Below, piece by piece: positions 6,790-12,758 of a stretch of 54,334 bases of DNA. Under the pieces are notes generated by a model, which worked only from the letters and a program-made list of their open reading frames with translations, was not told where the DNA came from and did not search any database. Each line of letters opens with the position of its first letter. Within the stretch, counting starts at the first letter, position 1. Made by a program: the position numbers and the translations under genes. This DNA comes from Terriglobia bacterium (GTDB taxonomy: Bacteria > Acidobacteriota > Terriglobia > JAIQFV01), in contig JAQUPQ010000030.1 in assembly GCA_028716525.1 (NCBI GenBank), forward strand, positions 1-54,334, written 5' to 3'.

Positions 6790-7817
6790 TCTCTCGTTTT
6801 CTCCATGTCCCTCGACAACTGGCAAAGCAGAACCACCGGGATTTGCAGTTCCTTCGCCAGACCTTTCAAGGCCTTTGTTACGTCCCCGATTTCGTCATTC
6901 AAACTCGCCTTGCCCGGAAATGACATCAGCCCGATATAGTCAATGATTATCAGCCGGACGTTCCGCTGTTGTTTCCACCTGCGGGCTTTGGCTCTTATGT
7001 ACTCCACCGTTATCCCTGCGGCATCGTCAATAATTACCGGCGCGTTCCGCAAAGACTCCGTGGATTCCTTGTACCGTTCCCATTCCTCCGGAAGCATCTT
7101 CCCCTTCATCAGCCGGAATAAGTTCACCCCCGCGTTGATCGCCGCGATCCGCGCCACAATCTGCTTCTTCGACATTTCCAGAGAAAATATCCCGACAGGC
7201 TTCTTGTCCTTGACTGCGGCGTTGCAAAGAATCTTCACGGCAAACGAAGTCTTTCCGTGTCCGGGCCGTCCGGCGATAAGAACAAGATCCCCGTCCTGAA
7301 AGCCGTCGGTCAGATCATCCAGAGCCTTCAAGCCGCACGGGATTCCGGTGATAGCGAGATCGCGCTTTTTGTCAATGTCCTCGTGCAAGGAATGTAAAAG
7401 TTCACCCATTGACGAATCGTCTGCGGTGTTTGTAATGATCTTTGAAATGTGCTTTCCGATTTCATCGGTGATTGTTTCGTATTTTTCGCCGTCGTAAAAT
7501 TTGTTGATTGCGGTGTTCAGTATTTCAATGCTTTGCCTTGCAATGGCCTTTTCGTGGATTATATCGGCATACCAACGCCAATTCGCCGCAGATGGAATTT
7601 CAGGTAAAAGTAAATATTTATTTCCAAGCGTAACCTCGTCAATGGGGCGGCCCTCATCATGGACGGCAATCATTTCCTGAAACATCAGCCGATGGGCCTG
7701 CTTGTAAAAATATTCCGGCCTCACAACGTCGGCAACATCCAAGATGATTGAATTGTCATTCAGAATACAGGCCAAGAGAAATTCCTCTGCTTTGGTATCA
7801 ACTGGTATCTGCCGCAC
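6786..7817 (-). CDS. dnaB: DnaB-type replicative helicase, N-terminal and RecA core
   Basis: 343 aa. Residues 1-100 form the helical DnaB N-terminal domain. The RecA-like core has Walker A GRPGHGKT at 183-190, Walker B RLIIIDYIGLM near 293-303 and the sensor-like VVLLCQLSR near 330-338. It stops at KTRE, where homologues continue into the H4 motif that here lies in a separate frame 155 nt downstream. The start is a GTG with GAAGGA six bases upstream. A 67-nt repeat of GG every 5 nt lies just upstream. Confidence 0.85.
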   Translation of the reverse strand: MRQIPVDTKAEEFLLACILNDNSIILDVADVVRPEYFYKQAHRLMFQEMIAVHDEGRPIDEVTLGNKYLLLPEIPSAANWRWYADIIHEKAIARQSIEILNTAINKFYDGEKYETITDEIGKHISKIITNTADDSSMGELLHSLHEDIDKKRDLAITGIPCGLKALDDLTDGFQDGDLVLIAGRPGHGKTSFAVKILCNAAVKDKKPVGIFSLEMSKKQIVARIAAINAGVNLFRLMKGKMLPEEWERYKESTESLRNAPVIIDDAAGITVEYIRAKARRWKQQRNVRLIIIDYIGLMSFPGKASLNDEIGDVTKALKGLAKELQIPVVLLCQLSRDMEKTRE

Positions 7818-7868
7818 AATTTATCCTTCAAAAAGTAACCCCACGAGTCCGTGTTAAATAAAAATCGT
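7818..7868 (-). promoter_or_regulatory. helicase leader between pentamer repeat and GTG start
   Basis: About 50 AT-rich nt carrying the ribosome site GAAGGA before the GTG start at 7817. No promoter box is obvious. The pentamer repeat lies immediately 5' of it in the transcript. Confidence 0.4.
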
Positions 7869-7935
7869 CCCTACCTTACCAGACCGGGCCTCACCGCACC
7901 GTACCTGACCCCGCCTTGCCTGACCAGACCATACC
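7869..7935 (-). repeat. 14-unit pentamer array, GG every 5 nt (transcribed strand NGGYN)
   Basis: On the plus strand CC occurs at 7869-70, 7874-75 and then every 5 nt without exception to 7934-35, 14 times. The base before CC is A in ten units and G in three, so the transcript reads mostly GGU or GGC separated by two variable bases. It begins directly after the stop of the 7936-8202 gene and ends shortly before the helicase ribosome site. The strict 5-nt register with free spacer bases suggests contacts by a repeating RNA- or DNA-binding protein, or G-rich structure. Confidence 0.85.
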
Positions 7936-8202
7936 CTAATCTTTCCAATTTTCACAAAGAACCAACAAATCATCCCTTACCGTGCAAGCTCTCGCCTTCT
8001 GCCTCACAGCCGAACGGATTATCCCGATCCCGTTTCCGGCGGCAATCTGCGGCAGTACGTCCATGCAGGTCAGGAACCCGTACTCCTTCCGCAGTTTTCC
8101 GGCGAGTCCGTACATCTTCTCGGAAGGCTTGTCGGTTATCCGGCAGAGTTCGGCAAGGATTATACTCTGCTCGCGGCGGACTTCTTTCTGGCTGTCAGTC
8201 AT
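7936..8202 (-). CDS. hypothetical early protein, 88 aa
   Basis: Helical protein starting MTDSQKEVRREQSIILAEL. Its position between a tRNA-like element and the helicase gene suggests a replication role, possibly as a helicase loader or partner, but I see no motif to prove it. The start follows GAGGGTTTGAA. Its stop abuts the pentamer array. Confidence 0.6.
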   Translation of the reverse strand: MTDSQKEVRREQSIILAELCRITDKPSEKMYGLAGKLRKEYGFLTCMDVLPQIAAGNGIGIIRSAVRQKARACTVRDDLLVLCENWKD

Positions 8203-8224
8203 TTCAAACCCTCGTTAAAAGTTC

Positions 8225-8359
8225 TGGCCGACCGGGAGGACTCGAACCTCCAACGCATAACCAGATGAGCCTCAACCCACCCGGTGTACGAACCGCCACA
8301 CATGGGCCCCACAATGGCGTGCGTTCCCGAACCCTGATTATTTCCGCCACGATCAACCA
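8225..8359 (-). ncRNA. tRNA-like structured element D (type II-like, non-decoding)
   Basis: A 135-nt segment closed by a 10-bp stem (TGGTTGATCG with CGGTCGGCCA). Two unpaired bases (TG) and a GCG/CGC stem follow, as in a tRNA D-arm. A perfect T-arm (GGAGG, loop TTCGAGT, CCTCC) abuts the closing stem, and CCA is encoded at the 3' end. Between the arms are about 80 nt with further inverted repeats and no proper anticodon arm with U33. It overlaps the stop of the 8353-8538 gene and ends 5' of the ribosome site of the 7936-8202 gene. It could be a tRNA with an insert, a tRNA relic or a leader RNA. Confidence 0.45.
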
Positions 8360-8538
8360 TTTTTCATCCCCACACCAACAAAGTATTTCCAGAATACCAC
8401 ACCCCATATCTCACGTCCGACAAATTCATCATGAATGAAACCAGCGATAAAATCCGGCCCCAAACCAACGTATTTCCCGACAACAATGGTGAACCGAGTT
8501 TTTGACAACTCCTCCGCTTTCATACTCGTTATTCTCAC
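8353..8538 (-). CDS. hypothetical protein, 61 aa, GTG start
   Basis: Aromatic, beta-rich protein (FTIVVGKYVGLGPDF, EIWGVVFWKYFVGV). I start it at the GTG overlapping the stop of the upstream 35-aa gene (GTGA). Its stop codon lies inside the closing stem of element D. No family recognised. Confidence 0.45.
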   Translation of the reverse strand: MRITSMKAEELSKTRFTIVVGKYVGLGPDFIAGFIHDEFVGREIWGVVFWKYFVGVGMKNG

Positions 8539-8642
8539 TTCTTCACCGTCGCTTTCGCAATCCTCAAAGACCGGACTCCACAACGCGCCAACTTCCTCTG
8601 CGTCTGGCGCAACCGTATCGTATTCCTGCGTTCATCGGTCAT
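8535..8642 (-). CDS. basic microprotein, 35 aa
   Basis: Very Arg/Lys-rich (TIRLRQTQRKLARCGVRSLR), linked by ATGA to the preceding stop and by GTGA to the next start. A nucleic-acid-binding peptide is plausible. Supported mainly by its place in the overlap chain. Confidence 0.4.
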   Translation of the reverse strand: MTDERRNTIRLRQTQRKLARCGVRSLRIAKATVKK

Positions 8643-8929
8643 GGTGTGCCTCCGTCAACAAATACGGCATCCGCAATCTTCGGGGCCTTCGGTGGAACAA
8701 GTGGTCGCCAGCCCCATACCGTTGCGTCAGAAAAATTACTTCCGTACCTGCCGTACCAATAACAATTTTTTGAAATGTCGTCATCAATCTTAAGTGGCAT
8801 CCCATATCTGCGTTCCGCGAGTCTTACTTGCTGACGGGTCCCGCCCGTATGGTGATTCCACTTCCGCAACACCCAAACATAAATTCCTTCGGGAGGAAGT
8901 TTTTCCGAAAGCCGAATCCATTTCCCCAT
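8639..8929 (-). CDS. DUF551-like protein
   Basis: 96 aa. It opens KWIRLSEKLPPEGIYVWVL and ends with a WGWRPLVPP block, the two conserved ends of the DUF551 family of small phage proteins. The function of the family is not known. The ATG at 8929 is placed 8 nt after GGGAGG; another ATG two codons upstream is too close to that site. Confidence 0.65.
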   Translation of the reverse strand: MGKWIRLSEKLPPEGIYVWVLRKWNHHTGGTRQQVRLAERRYGMPLKIDDDISKNCYWYGRYGSNFSDATVWGWRPLVPPKAPKIADAVFVDGGTP

Positions 8930-8931
8930 GT

Positions 8932-9108
8932 TCATTCCCTCCCAGTACAAACGTGATGATAGAGATTGATATGCCGTACAAATGGGAATGGCCCCATGAA
9001 CACTTCCGGGCAACGGCATCCTGGGCGTGGTTCTGTTTTTATCCCACCACAAACCGGACACGCAACTTTGCCGTCCGAAGGCAGTTTGTCAAATTCCTCT
9101 TTTGTCAT
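8932..9108 (-). CDS. zinc-finger microprotein, 58 aa
   Basis: Contains CPVCGG at residues 17-22 and CRC near 31-33 and ends HHVCTGRE. The Cys spacing suggests a small zinc site. Start after GGAGGTGTGAG. It is followed without spacing by the DUF551-like gene. Confidence 0.55.
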   Translation of the reverse strand: MTKEEFDKLPSDGKVACPVCGGIKTEPRPGCRCPEVFMGPFPFVRHINLYHHVCTGRE

Positions 9109-9120
9109 CTCACACCTCCG

Positions 9121-9816
9121 TCAAAATGGAATATCCGAGTCGCCACCACAGACATCTCCAACAGTGCTGTCGTATTCCTTCGGCAGATCGTCCAGAGGTT
9201 TCTTCTCGCCAACCAGGGCTTTCGCGTCGCCCTCATGGATCACGGAATGGTTCTTCATCGCCTCCGAAAAAATGGAGTACGTCGCCGCGAACATTTTCTC
9301 CGTGTAAATCTCTGGCGGCGGCTCCACGAAGTCCTTGCCGAGCCGTTCCCGAAGCCCCCGCATCACCTTGTCGAACTGCATCACCACTTTCCCGAAAATG
9401 GCGGAATAGGTGAAAACCAGATCGTTGATGCTCGGCGTTTCCATGATGGGGTTGTCCTTCCCGTTGCCGTCCGCTTTCGCCGGAGCCGGAGCCTTGTACG
9501 TGGACTTGTCGGAGCGGAACTCGCCCTGTGCCGTCTTGACCGACCAATAGACTTTCTTGGTGTTGTCCGGTTGTTGGTATTTCCCGATTTCCGCGTCCGT
9601 GCCTTTCTTGCAACGCGCCTCCTGAATCAGATTGTGCAGGGCTTCCGTGGCGAAGAAATTTTTCTCGCCTCCCGCCTCCACTTTGTAGAGCCAGTACGGT
9701 TCCCCTGCGTTGGCTCCGGACTTCGCCGTGCCGGTGATCGGTGTGTCGTAAAGAAAACGCATCTTGACCGGAACATTGTCAAGGAAAGACAGTTTTGGTG
9801 CTCGATTGTCAGCCAT
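9121..9816 (-). CDS. single-stranded DNA-binding-like protein
   Basis: 231 aa. The C-terminus is GGDSDIPF, the acidic tip with terminal IPF used by SSB proteins to recruit partners. An OB-like N-terminal half (VPVKMRFLYDTPITG, YWLYKVEAGGEKNFFA) and a helical second half fit phage SSB analogues. It sits in the replication block between the origin-like region and the helicase. The SSB role is inferred from the tip and context. Confidence 0.6.
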   Translation of the reverse strand: MADNRAPKLSFLDNVPVKMRFLYDTPITGTAKSGANAGEPYWLYKVEAGGEKNFFATEALHNLIQEARCKKGTDAEIGKYQQPDNTKKVYWSVKTAQGEFRSDKSTYKAPAPAKADGNGKDNPIMETPSINDLVFTYSAIFGKVVMQFDKVMRGLRERLGKDFVEPPPEIYTEKMFAATYSIFSEAMKNHSVIHEGDAKALVGEKKPLDDLPKEYDSTVGDVCGGDSDIPF

Positions 9817-10123
9817 TGTGAACCTCCTCTTTTAACGGAGAGGGCGGGGCGCAGACGGACGCCTGGTCATGGCATCCTCTACTTACTTCAACATTGTCTG
9901 CAACCCCGCCCACGGGGGTGGATGGATGGAAATAGGGGCTGTTGTATTCCTTCTGAATTTCCAGGATTTTCCGAGTCGTTTCCTTGCTTGCCACAAAACA
10001 ACCGTCACCAGTTCTTTCCAGACAGCAGAGTAGGGCCAAGAAATTCGACCTCTCCCGACGATCTTCTTCCCATGATGCACAAATCTTGTCAAATGCCGAA
10101 TCAATCATTTCATTAAAGTCCAT
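9809..10123 (-). CDS. hypothetical early protein, 104 aa
   Basis: Starts MDFNEMIDSAFDKICASWEE after GGAGGTGGAAG, helical in its first half. Its end overlaps the start of the SSB-like gene by 8 nt, so the two are probably translationally coupled. It begins 22 nt after element C. No family recognised. Confidence 0.6.
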   Translation of the reverse strand: MDFNEMIDSAFDKICASWEEDRRERSNFLALLCCLERTGDGCFVASKETTRKILEIQKEYNSPYFHPSTPVGGVADNVEVSRGCHDQASVCAPPSPLKEEVHNG

Positions 10124-10144
10124 CTTCCACCTCCGTTAAAAGTC

Positions 10145-10255
10145 GGACAGGCAGGGCCGGATTCTCACCGACATGTAAGTTTTCCCTTGTTGCCCTTTTA
10201 TTGATGCGATGGGGATTACCGCAAGTACGTTTTCCACCGTACCGCCTGCCTGTCC
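10145..10255 (-). ncRNA. tRNA-like structured element C
   Basis: A 111-nt segment closed by an 11-bp perfect stem (GGACAGGCAGG with CCTGCCTGTCC). Inside are a two-base linker (CG), a D-arm-like hairpin (GTAC, loop of 10, GTAC), a 5-bp hairpin GCGGT/ATCGC with a 7-nt loop, about 33 unpaired nt, and a T-arm-like hairpin (GTCGG, loop of 7, CCGGC) that abuts the closing stem with no gap. The linkers match tRNA topology, but the closing stem is too long and the loop lacks U33. It lies directly before the ribosome site of the 9809-10123 gene. Confidence 0.4.
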
Positions 10256-10265
10256 TGAAAGAGTT

Positions 10266-10398
10266 TGGCTGACCGGAAGGATTTGAACCTTCATACGTGT
10301 TTCGCCTTCTTTGAGTCCCATACGGGACTGGAGGCCGTGACGTACAACGAGGGGGAACGGCCCGCCCTTGCGTCTACCAATTGCGCCACGGTCAGCCA
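10266..10398 (-). ncRNA. tRNA-Leu-like structured element B with oversized variable arm
   Basis: A 133-nt segment closed by TGGCTGACCG/CGGTCAGCCA (10 bp). It has the linker TG and a canonical type II D-arm (GCG, CAATTGGTAGA, CGC), and a perfect T-arm (GAAGG, loop TTCAAAT, CCTTC) abuts the stem; CCA is encoded. In place of a normal variable arm is a nested hairpin of TACGT/ACGTA, GCCT/AGGC and AGTCCC/GGGACT. No anticodon arm with U33 can be drawn. It is the clearest tRNA-like member of the set. Confidence 0.5.
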
Positions 10399-10407
10399 TA
10401 TTTATTT

Positions 10408-10485
10408 GGCGGCCCACCGATGGACTCCAGGGGCCTAACGACCCCACACCCAAAAAGGATGTTCGTACCATCATGGCAGGCCGCC
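10408..10485 (-). ncRNA. structured element A, long-stem hairpin domain
   Basis: A 78-nt segment closed by 11 bp including two G-T pairs (GGCGGCCTGCC with GGTGGGCCGCC). Inside are a short hairpin GATG/CATC and alternative stems such as ACATC/GGTGT around CTTTTTG, and GGGG/CCCC. It lies 9 nt upstream of element B in the transcript. It is less tRNA-like than B, C or D. Confidence 0.35.
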
Positions 10486-10722
10486 TAATATTCGTCCGGG
10501 TAGGTGCGCTTGCAACCGAAGCCACACGGTACGCGCCCGCGAGTGCAATTATCGGCAACGAAGCGGATTCGTGTTTCAACGCTTCAATGGCGATATTGGC
10601 TTTTCGTCCATGCGTATGGACACCCGGAAGATTCTCGCGGGACCGGGCGGAGCCACGCCTTCCATTGTCCCGTATTGTTTGATTTTCACTTCCACTTGTG
10701 AGTATCATGGCCCCGCCCTTGT
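10486..10722. other. gene-poor leader between 10723 gene and elements A-C
   Basis: About 240 nt with no convincing gene. A long minus-strand frame stays open through this stretch and through elements A-C, but it reads the tRNA T-arms as peptide, so I do not call it. Short GTG frames exist without a good ribosome site. Confidence 0.5.
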
Positions 10723-11094
10723 TTACCAATACAAATACTGCCATTTCCTGTTGATTCTTCTGGACAGATATTTCCACGAATCCTTTTCCTCGTACCCGTC
10801 AAACTTGTCCACCCACGGGAATACCTGCTCGCCGTCACCGTCGCACGCGCCGAACCATACCCAACTCCGGCTTGTCCCGTCAATCATATCCAGCACTTTC
10901 TCGGTCGCCCGAATTTTCTTCCACTCATCCGGCGTGCACTGCTCTTGAAGAAGTTCTTCCGCCGTGGGGCGGTAAACGCGCCGATGTGATTCCATTTCGG
11001 CGGTTTCTTCCAATGAGTACGATCCACCCGAAATCATGTGGATATAAGCGATGTACTCACTGTATGGCTGATGTCTCATTCCAAGCCCGTTCAT
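10723..11094 (-). CDS. hypothetical protein, 123 aa
   Basis: Starts MNGLGMRHQPYSEYIAYIHM at the ATG overlapping the stop of the 30-aa gene. It contains an acidic-aromatic central part (WVWFGACDGDGEQVFPW) and a basic aromatic end. No family recognised. It is the last gene before the 600-nt structured region. Confidence 0.6.
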   Translation of the reverse strand: MNGLGMRHQPYSEYIAYIHMISGGSYSLEETAEMESHRRVYRPTAEELLQEQCTPDEWKKIRATEKVLDMIDGTSRSWVWFGACDGDGEQVFPWVDKFDGYEEKDSWKYLSRRINRKWQYLYW

Positions 11095-11183
11095 GACAAC
11101 GCTCCATCCTGCTTTCCGGCAAAGTATCCGACCACGAAAACGAGCAGATACGGAACGGCTTCGAGAAGGATTCGCCCGATCAT
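11091..11183 (-). CDS. membrane microprotein, 30 aa
   Basis: One membrane helix (ILLEAVPYLLVFVVGYFAG) and a short polar tail. ATGA overlaps link it to both neighbours. Too short for family assignment. Confidence 0.5.
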   Translation of the reverse strand: MIGRILLEAVPYLLVFVVGYFAGKQDGALS

Positions 11184-11536
11184 ATCCAGTCCTCCAGCAT
11201 TTCCTGCGGCCAACCGACTTCGAGGGCCGCCAACTGCTCCGTCGAAAAATCGCCGCTCTCCCAAAGCACTTCTTCACCCCTGACGATTTCGCCGATGACC
11301 AGTGTGGTGTGGCATACGGCGCAGTTCGCAAGAATCAGTTTCCGCTTCGGCTTGTCGTCCGTTGTCTGAACCCCGATCCGATGTTTGATTGCATGAGCAC
11401 ACATTGGACACCCCCGTCCGTTAAAATAAACGGGGCTTGGCACTTGCCTTGCGGTAGTTACCAAGCCCCGCGTCTCAGGGGATTGAAACGGAAACCCTGT
11501 TGATGTCGTGTCTGAGTTGTGAAGTCCTTGTTCCAT
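11180..11536 (-). CDS. zinc-ribbon protein, first gene after an early promoter
   Basis: 118 aa with CPMC near residues 43-46 and CAVC near 72-75, a four-Cys zinc ribbon. The ATG start follows AGGGGATTAGAAA and lies just downstream of the promoter at 11562-11590. The 5' coding part contains two strong inverted repeats (GGGGATT/AATCCCC and GGGGCTTGG/CCAAGCCCC), so an alternative is a structured leader with a start at a later GTG or ATG; keeping the CPMC pair needs at least the GTG. Confidence 0.6.
   Translation of the reverse strand: MEQGLHNSDTTSTGFPFQSPETRGLVTTARQVPSPVYFNGRGCPMCAHAIKHRIGVQTTDDKPKRKLILANCAVCHTTLVIGEIVRGEEVLWESGDFSTEQLAALEVGWPQEMLEDWI
11433..11470 (-). promoter_or_regulatory. 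9-bp inverted repeat hairpin within or before the zinc-ribbon gene
   Basis: GGGGCTTGG and CCAAGCCCC separated by about 20 nt, followed in the transcript by the U-rich run GTTTATTTT. It could act as an attenuator if translation starts downstream, or simply be coding sequence with RNA structure. Confidence 0.4.
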
Positions 11537-11561
11537 TTTCTAATCCCCTATTGACAAATAC

Positions 11562-11590
11562 AAGATACAAAAACCATTTTAAAAAGTCAA
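11562..11590 (-). promoter_or_regulatory. sigma-70-like promoter
   Basis: On the minus strand TTGACT, a 17-bp spacer and TATCTT. The same -10 sequence and spacing are found at 42381-42409. It would drive the zinc-ribbon gene and the genes below it. Confidence 0.6.
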
Positions 11591-11599
11591 GTTCTTTTT

Positions 11600-11845
11600 T
11601 CAGTTTGACAAAGTATTTTTCACCACTTCGACAAAAGCAGGATGTTCCGCCATTTCTGATGCGAGTTCACCGGTTTCATCGAGTACGTAAATCTGCGCCC
11701 CGTTTTTGTCCCGAATTTCCGTCAGATAATACGCCCCGTCGAATCCCATGCAGTAGGAACAAAGCCCGACCGTCCGCCAATCGGAAAACTCTGTCAAGGT
11801 CATTACCCCATTTCTCATTCTCCACACTTCACTTGCGTATTGCAT
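11600..11845 (-). CDS. hypothetical protein, 81 aa
   Basis: Starts MQYASEVWRMRNGVMTLTEF eight bases after GGAGG. Beta-rich (YYLTEIRDKNGAQIYVLDE) with a helical C-terminus; one CSYC pair. No family recognised. It precedes the early promoter at 11590 and follows the AT-rich origin-like region. Confidence 0.6.
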   Translation of the reverse strand: MQYASEVWRMRNGVMTLTEFSDWRTVGLCSYCMGFDGAYYLTEIRDKNGAQIYVLDETGELASEMAEHPAFVEVVKNTLSN

Positions 11846-12299
11846 TTTGAATACCTCCAATGGCTTACACTCCTTTTTATAGCATATTTCGTGCCAGAAA
11901 GCACAATGCAATAAAATCAACAGTTTATGCCATCAAGGTCTTGCAAAAAAGGCATTGGGTTGTGTTCTTTTAACACACTTTTGCGATTTTCTGTGTTGTT
12001 TTTGCACACGATAAACAGGATTGAATTGTTATACTTGCAGGGCTGTGCCGAATTAACACGGTTTTGTTTTTGCGAGTTTTGCAAGACATTACAAACATTA
12101 AACTTGTGGACACGGCGCACAATATTCTTTTTTAGTAATCCGCGCCACTTATCACAAAACAGTCCAAAAGCAAAGACGGCAATGAAGGGGATGAAGTTTC
12201 TCGTAAGTGCCTCAGTTCGGTTTATTAATTCATGTTTGGTTTTTACATGACGATCATTTCACGTCTAAAAACAACAAAAGAATATATAGTGTTTTTAGT
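11846..12299. other. AT-rich non-coding region next to the origin repeats
   Basis: About 450 nt without a supported gene. It is rich in TTTTTGC-like words near 11945-12090 and may hold promoter elements for the 11600-11845 gene (an AT-rich TATAAA-type box near 11876-11885 on the minus strand), but no promoter is clear. A minus-strand frame is open for over 100 codons but has no good start. Confidence 0.5.
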
Positions 12300-12334
12300 G
12301 AATCTCTTCCATGAATCTCTTAACTGAATCTCTT
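12300..12334. repeat. three 13-bp direct repeats starting GAATCTCTT (possible DNA unwinding element)
   Basis: GAATCTCTT occurs at 12300, 12313 and 12326, an exact 13-bp period, directly next to an AT-rich flank. The arrangement and wording resemble the three 13-mers of the E. coli oriC unwinding region. It borders the 23-bp-spaced palindromes and the initiator gene. Confidence 0.7.
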
Positions 12335-12338
12335 CTGT

Positions 12339-12400
12339 TTATCAAATTTGATAACCCTCGTTTATCATTTTTGATAATCTGCGCTTATCAATTTTGATAA
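12339..12400. repeat. three 16-bp palindromic iterons at 23-bp spacing (putative initiator binding sites)
   Basis: TTATCAAATTTGATAA at 12339-12354, TTATCATTTTTGATAA at 12362-12377 and TTATCAATTTTGATAA at 12385-12400, with starts exactly 23 bp apart. The last overlaps the end of the helix-turn-helix gene, as lambda O sites lie in gene O. They are likely binding sites of that product, for initiation or autoregulation. Confidence 0.8.
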
Positions 12401-12744
12401 TCCGGCTCCGTAACGGCTCGCTTCTTCGCTTCCGTCATCCATTGGTGAAATAGGAAATAATACTTGGATGTTTCCTTGATTCCGTCCTGTTTGCACTCTA
12501 TCAAGCCGTGGTCTTTGAGGTTTTTAATCGCGCGGTCTACTCGTTGGACTGATATTCCGAGGGCTTCAGCGAGGGTTTTCCTGGAAGGCCAGCAATGGTT
12601 TTTTTCGCGTCCCGTGTATTGACAAAGGCGGCTGTAAAGAAGTTTGGCGGTACTGTTTATTTCAGATCGTTCAAGAAGCCAGTTTGGAATCCATGATCCG
12701 GTAAAGTTTCCCCATGGATTAATTCGTTCGCCAACTTCAGTCAT
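12388..12744 (-). CDS. replication initiator-like helix-turn-helix protein
   Basis: 118 aa. Residues about 20-85 form a winged helix of the phage replication-protein type (AKLLYSRLCQYTG, then CWPSRKTLAEALGISVQRV, then RAIKNLKDHGLIEC). Many phage initiators and replisome organisers carry this domain at their N-terminus; this protein is little more than the domain. Three palindromic iterons lie in and just after its 3' end. An origin-binding role is inferred from domain and position; a transcriptional regulator is the alternative. Confidence 0.65.
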   Translation of the reverse strand: MTEVGERINPWGNFTGSWIPNWLLERSEINSTAKLLYSRLCQYTGREKNHCWPSRKTLAEALGISVQRVDRAIKNLKDHGLIECKQDGIKETSKYYFLFHQWMTEAKKRAVTEPDYQN

Positions 12745-12758
12745 ATTGTTCCCCGGTT

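Noticed and set aside
7869-7935. CRISPR array
   Set aside because: The unit is only 5 nt with free bases; there are no repeats and spacers of CRISPR size.
8794-10116. Long plus-strand open frame (440 codons)
   Set aside because: It is antisense to the SSB-like, DUF551-like and neighbouring genes, which have motifs and ribosome sites; composition makes the antisense frame open by chance.
10145-10485. Integron attC-like sites (a GCCTAAC word occurs in element A)
   Set aside because: No matching GTTRRRY core pairs, no integrase and no cassette layout; tRNA-like topology fits B and C better.
10136-10708. Long minus-strand open frame of about 190 codons across elements A-C
   Set aside because: It translates tRNA-like T-arms (for example MKVQILPVSQ), has no domain and no good ribosome site, and covers perfect long stems; a structured RNA explains it better.
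11917-12250. Open frames on both strands in the AT-rich region next to the origin
   Set aside because: No good start or ribosome site and low-complexity composition; the minus frame has no ATG, GTG or TTG until late.
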